From contig DATNPX010000056.1 in the NCBI GenBank assembly GCA_036702975.1, positions 201,736 through 265,735 on the forward strand: a DNA stretch of 64,000 nucleotides, read 5' to 3'. Origin of the DNA: DATNPX01 sp036702975. GTDB taxonomy: Bacteria; Cyanobacteriota; Vampirovibrionia; Obscuribacterales; Obscuribacteraceae. Positions 61,980-64,000 of this stretch are shown here, in pieces; the first letter of the stretch is position 1; each line of letters opens with the position of its first letter. Both the position numbers and the translations under genes were made by a program. The notes below the pieces were generated by a model, which did no database searches, was not told where the DNA came from, and saw only the letters and a program-made list of their open reading frames with translations.

Positions 61980-62906
61980 GGCTTAGGTCAAAATGTACAG
62001 ATAGTAGAGACATACGGCGGATCTGTAACCTCGACTAACCAATTCGTGCTGGTAAATTCTCACAAAGGCGAGGCTCGCGATTCATCAGGAATTTTGATAG
62101 CTCAATTTTTTGGTGGTGGAGAAATAAACGCTGGTGCATCCTACTACTACACTCTGGACCAGCTGGATTCAATTCGTGAGATGACTAATTCTTCTGGAGT
62201 GATTCAGAGTCAATATAACTATGACCCTTTTGGACGAGTGGTGATGACTGGTACTGCTGTTTCTCACTTCCAGTATGCCGGATACTATACTCACGCGAGG
62301 ACCGGTCTTGGGCTGACAAATTCTCGCGCTTATAGCTCTGTACTCGGGAGATTTCTTAATCGCGATTTGAGCGGGGAAGCAGGTGGATTGAATCTCTATA
62401 ATTACGCAGGCAACGATCCGATAAGCCGTGTTGATCCCTCTGGTAGGCAGCCAATCACGTACGGTAACTGGGGCGGCCAAAACTGGGCAGATGGACACCG
62501 TGGTTCCGAGTTAAGCAACTTTCCATACCTACCTGGGCAAAAGGGTTATGCCCAACCAACAACGCCTCGCGACCGTTGTTACTATTGGCACGATGTTTGC
62601 TTGCATAACTGCGCACGAATAGGTTCGTCAAACAAGAACGATCCCAAACAACCTGAGTATGCTTGTAATCGTCAACGGTGTCGTCGAAATTGTGATCGCG
62701 AGTTAGCGTGCTGCTTGGGTCATGTCGTGGCTAATGTTGGTAATTGCGGAAATCCCCCAACTCTCCATCGAGAAATTGGTGGATTTGAGGGCACCGATCC
62801 CTTCCCAGGCCAGCATGGGAAATCTCCGAACGATAATTCGGGTGAGTTCGTTCCCGGACTTAAACCATACCAAATTGTTGATCCCGGGTTCCAAAATCCC
62901 AACTAA
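61935..62906 (+). CDS. Orphan Rhs tip H with phospholipase A2-like toxin candidate
   Basis: Open from the core; here the preceding codon is still CAG (ENRHLQINYPG). Tip motifs: DQLDSIREMTNSSG, DPFGRVVMTG, LGRFLNRDLSGEAGGLNLYN, DPSG. The toxin part begins TYGNWGGQNWADGHRG and contains DRCYYWHDVCLHNC and RRNCDRELACCLGH: the His-Asp catalytic pair of phospholipase A2 within C..xHD.C and a later Asp, with paired Cys. This matches PLA2-like Rhs/polymorphic toxins that would attack phospholipids. A Gly/Pro-rich tail follows. Confidence 0.8.
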   Translation: MNYPGSGNYSQFTYDGLGQNVQIVETYGGSVTSTNQFVLVNSHKGEARDSSGILIAQFFGGGEINAGASYYYTLDQLDSIREMTNSSGVIQSQYNYDPFGRVVMTGTAVSHFQYAGYYTHARTGLGLTNSRAYSSVLGRFLNRDLSGEAGGLNLYNYAGNDPISRVDPSGRQPITYGNWGGQNWADGHRGSELSNFPYLPGQKGYAQPTTPRDRCYYWHDVCLHNCARIGSSNKNDPKQPEYACNRQRCRRNCDRELACCLGHVVANVGNCGNPPTLHREIGGFEGTDPFPGQHGKSPNDNSGEFVPGLKPYQIVDPGFQNPN

Positions 62907-62987
62907 CCAAACAAATGGTGAACTGTATGGTGGTAAAGCTGGCTGACATCTCGAAGCCTTAGGCTGAGTAGATAGGAGTTTTGCCAA

Positions 62988-63596
62988 GTGAAAAAAACAA
63001 TTTTTATCTTATCATTCGTCGGATTGGCGTGTTTGGCAGTTTATGGCTTTGCGGACAAGGTATGGATGCTTACCTATTTAGAAGAAGCGATAGTAAATAC
63101 TTTTCATCCGAACCATCCGCAATTGCCGCCAGGAACTGAACCGGTAATGCCCCAAGGCAACGTTATAAAAGCAAAAACTAGATTTGCAGAACTGTATGCA
63201 GAAGCTTTAACCAAGCAGACTAGAAAATACAGATGGAGAATCAAGCCAGATCAACCATGGAACGAGCAGACCGTAACACTAAACGGAGGCTTTGGGAGAA
63301 ATCTTTCATTACCAGGAAATCGAGCTGAAGACTTAGGAACGTTTTTCGGATGGAAGCACAATGTCATGGCATTTGAAGGCGAAAAGTCCTTTGATCGAGA
63401 TGAAGAATTGGTACTCTGGCTTCGCTATTTCCAACAAACATATGGTGCCGTCTACACACATTCAGGTCTCGTCGTTGGATGTCGTCCTGAAAATCCAGAT
63501 TTTCAAATCATCCAGATAAAGCTAAGCGGGCAAATCCCGAAAAATTTAAACGGAGCGCAAGATTCTGAGATCCAGATTTCGGCACCGAGGCAGTAG
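62988..63596 (+). CDS. Candidate immunity protein H, exported or membrane-anchored
   Basis: GTG 62988 follows GGAG. The N-terminus is a signal or anchor (TIFILSFVGLACLAVYGFA). The ~175-residue external part includes RFAELYAEALTKQTRKYRWR, NGGFGRNLSLPGNRAEDLGT, VYTHSGLVVGCRPENPDF. No known family. It lies 81 bp after the PLA2-like tip; protection of the membrane from the periplasmic side would make sense for that toxin. Confidence 0.55.
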   Translation: MKKTIFILSFVGLACLAVYGFADKVWMLTYLEEAIVNTFHPNHPQLPPGTEPVMPQGNVIKAKTRFAELYAEALTKQTRKYRWRIKPDQPWNEQTVTLNGGFGRNLSLPGNRAEDLGTFFGWKHNVMAFEGEKSFDRDEELVLWLRYFQQTYGAVYTHSGLVVGCRPENPDFQIIQIKLSGQIPKNLNGAQDSEIQISAPRQ

Positions 63597-63759
63597 CTGG
63601 GAGAAGCTGCTGGCTCATCGCGTTTGCTCGCATTCACTCACCAAAAAACTAACCCAAGCTAGAACCGCTGCCTAATTTAATATCTTACCCTGCTCGTAAG
63701 AGAGTACCCCCTTCGGTCAACTGCATTTGTGATGTGTTGTTTCTTGGGCACTACATTCG

Positions 63760-63963
63760 GTGCAGCAGCAAATCGAGAACCGGCTCATACAGATCAATTT
63801 TTATGATGGTCTTGACGATTATGGATCGTCGGATAAGACTGTCCTCGGACGCAAGGATGGAGGAAGAGGAGGAAAGCTTGAAAGATCAATTTGGCCATCA
63901 AGCCAGCCGGATAAATTGCTCTCCTCTTCCTATCTTGTCCTAAAGGCAGAACACTATCTTTAG
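63760..63963 (+). pseudogene. Collapsed eighth tip junction at the distal end
   Basis: GAGAACCGGCTCATACAG plus ATCAATT at 63776-63799 equals the expressed rhs pre-core (ENRLIQIN) with one mismatch. It is then followed by TTTATGATGGTCTT, which can be read as the far side of the core (F.YDGL) after loss of about 30 bp between the two CAATT repeats of the core. The remaining ~50 codons (GSSDKTVLGRKDGGRGG onward) show no tip homology. This looks like the decayed right border of the array or the start of another unit. 63597-63759 and 63964-64000 contain nothing I can name. Confidence 0.6.
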
Positions 63964-64000
63964 CATTATAGCTCGAATAAAAGTTTCGCCAAGACAAGAT

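Overview
The window looks like chromosomal DNA of a Gram-negative (diderm) bacterium. It carries an Lnt-like apolipoprotein N-acyltransferase, a MacAB/TolC-type efflux operon and many Sec signal peptides. Base composition is moderate, apart from two GC-rich islands near 0.4-0.7 kb and 4.1-4.7 kb. The mix of Sel1/TPR proteins, low-complexity secreted proteins and very large Rhs/YD-repeat proteins reminds me of the Obscuribacter/Melainabacteria group of non-photosynthetic Cyanobacteriota. That placement is an inference, not a database result. I saw no tRNA, rRNA or CRISPR.

0-15 kb: envelope-related and uncharacterised genes, mostly on the minus strand. They include a Sel1 protein, an NlpC/P60-like hydrolase, a 5'-truncated MgtC gene, two short runs of uncharacterised genes, and a divergent histidine kinase/response regulator pair. 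Six minus-strand transcription units here share a two-block promoter-like signature (ACACGA(T/A)TTTYTCAC, then a TA-centred box at fixed spacing). This may be one regulon. 15-23.5 kb: one minus-strand operon for a tripartite efflux system (two TolC-like proteins, a lipoprotein, MacA-like adaptor, MacB-like permease, ATPase). 23.7-31.9 kb: housekeeping genes (FMN alpha-hydroxyacid dehydrogenase, BtuF-like protein, RuvC, Lnt-like protein lacking the catalytic Cys, DUF192, enoyl-CoA hydratase, TPR). A SNF2 helicase remnant lies at 32 kb.

33-64 kb: the remarkable part. A secreted LamG-like protein is followed by a 2757-residue Sec-exported Rhs protein that ends in a toxin-like domain, with a candidate immunity gene behind it. 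Downstream is an array of promoterless Rhs tips. Six begin at the same core (codons for INYPGSGNYSQ), carry the hyperconserved Rhs end and a different toxin-like C-terminus, and are followed by a different candidate immunity gene; a seventh is truncated and lacks the core. Between units sit tyrosine recombinase genes: two intact, one frameshifted, one heavily degraded, one reduced to a 3' scrap. They decay in order away from the expressed rhs. Each of the three better-preserved recombinase genes is preceded by a leader that can fold into a ribosome-binding-site-sequestering hairpin, with an alternative pairing partner further upstream.

The simplest reading is a toxin-tip capture locus. Recombinase-bearing units integrate at the core inside rhs, give it a new toxin end, and push older tip/immunity units downstream, where they are archived and decay. 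Known orphan rhs-CT arrays resemble this, but I know of none punctuated by a recombinase with such a leader. The mechanism is inference; the repeats, ORFs and order are visible in the sequence.
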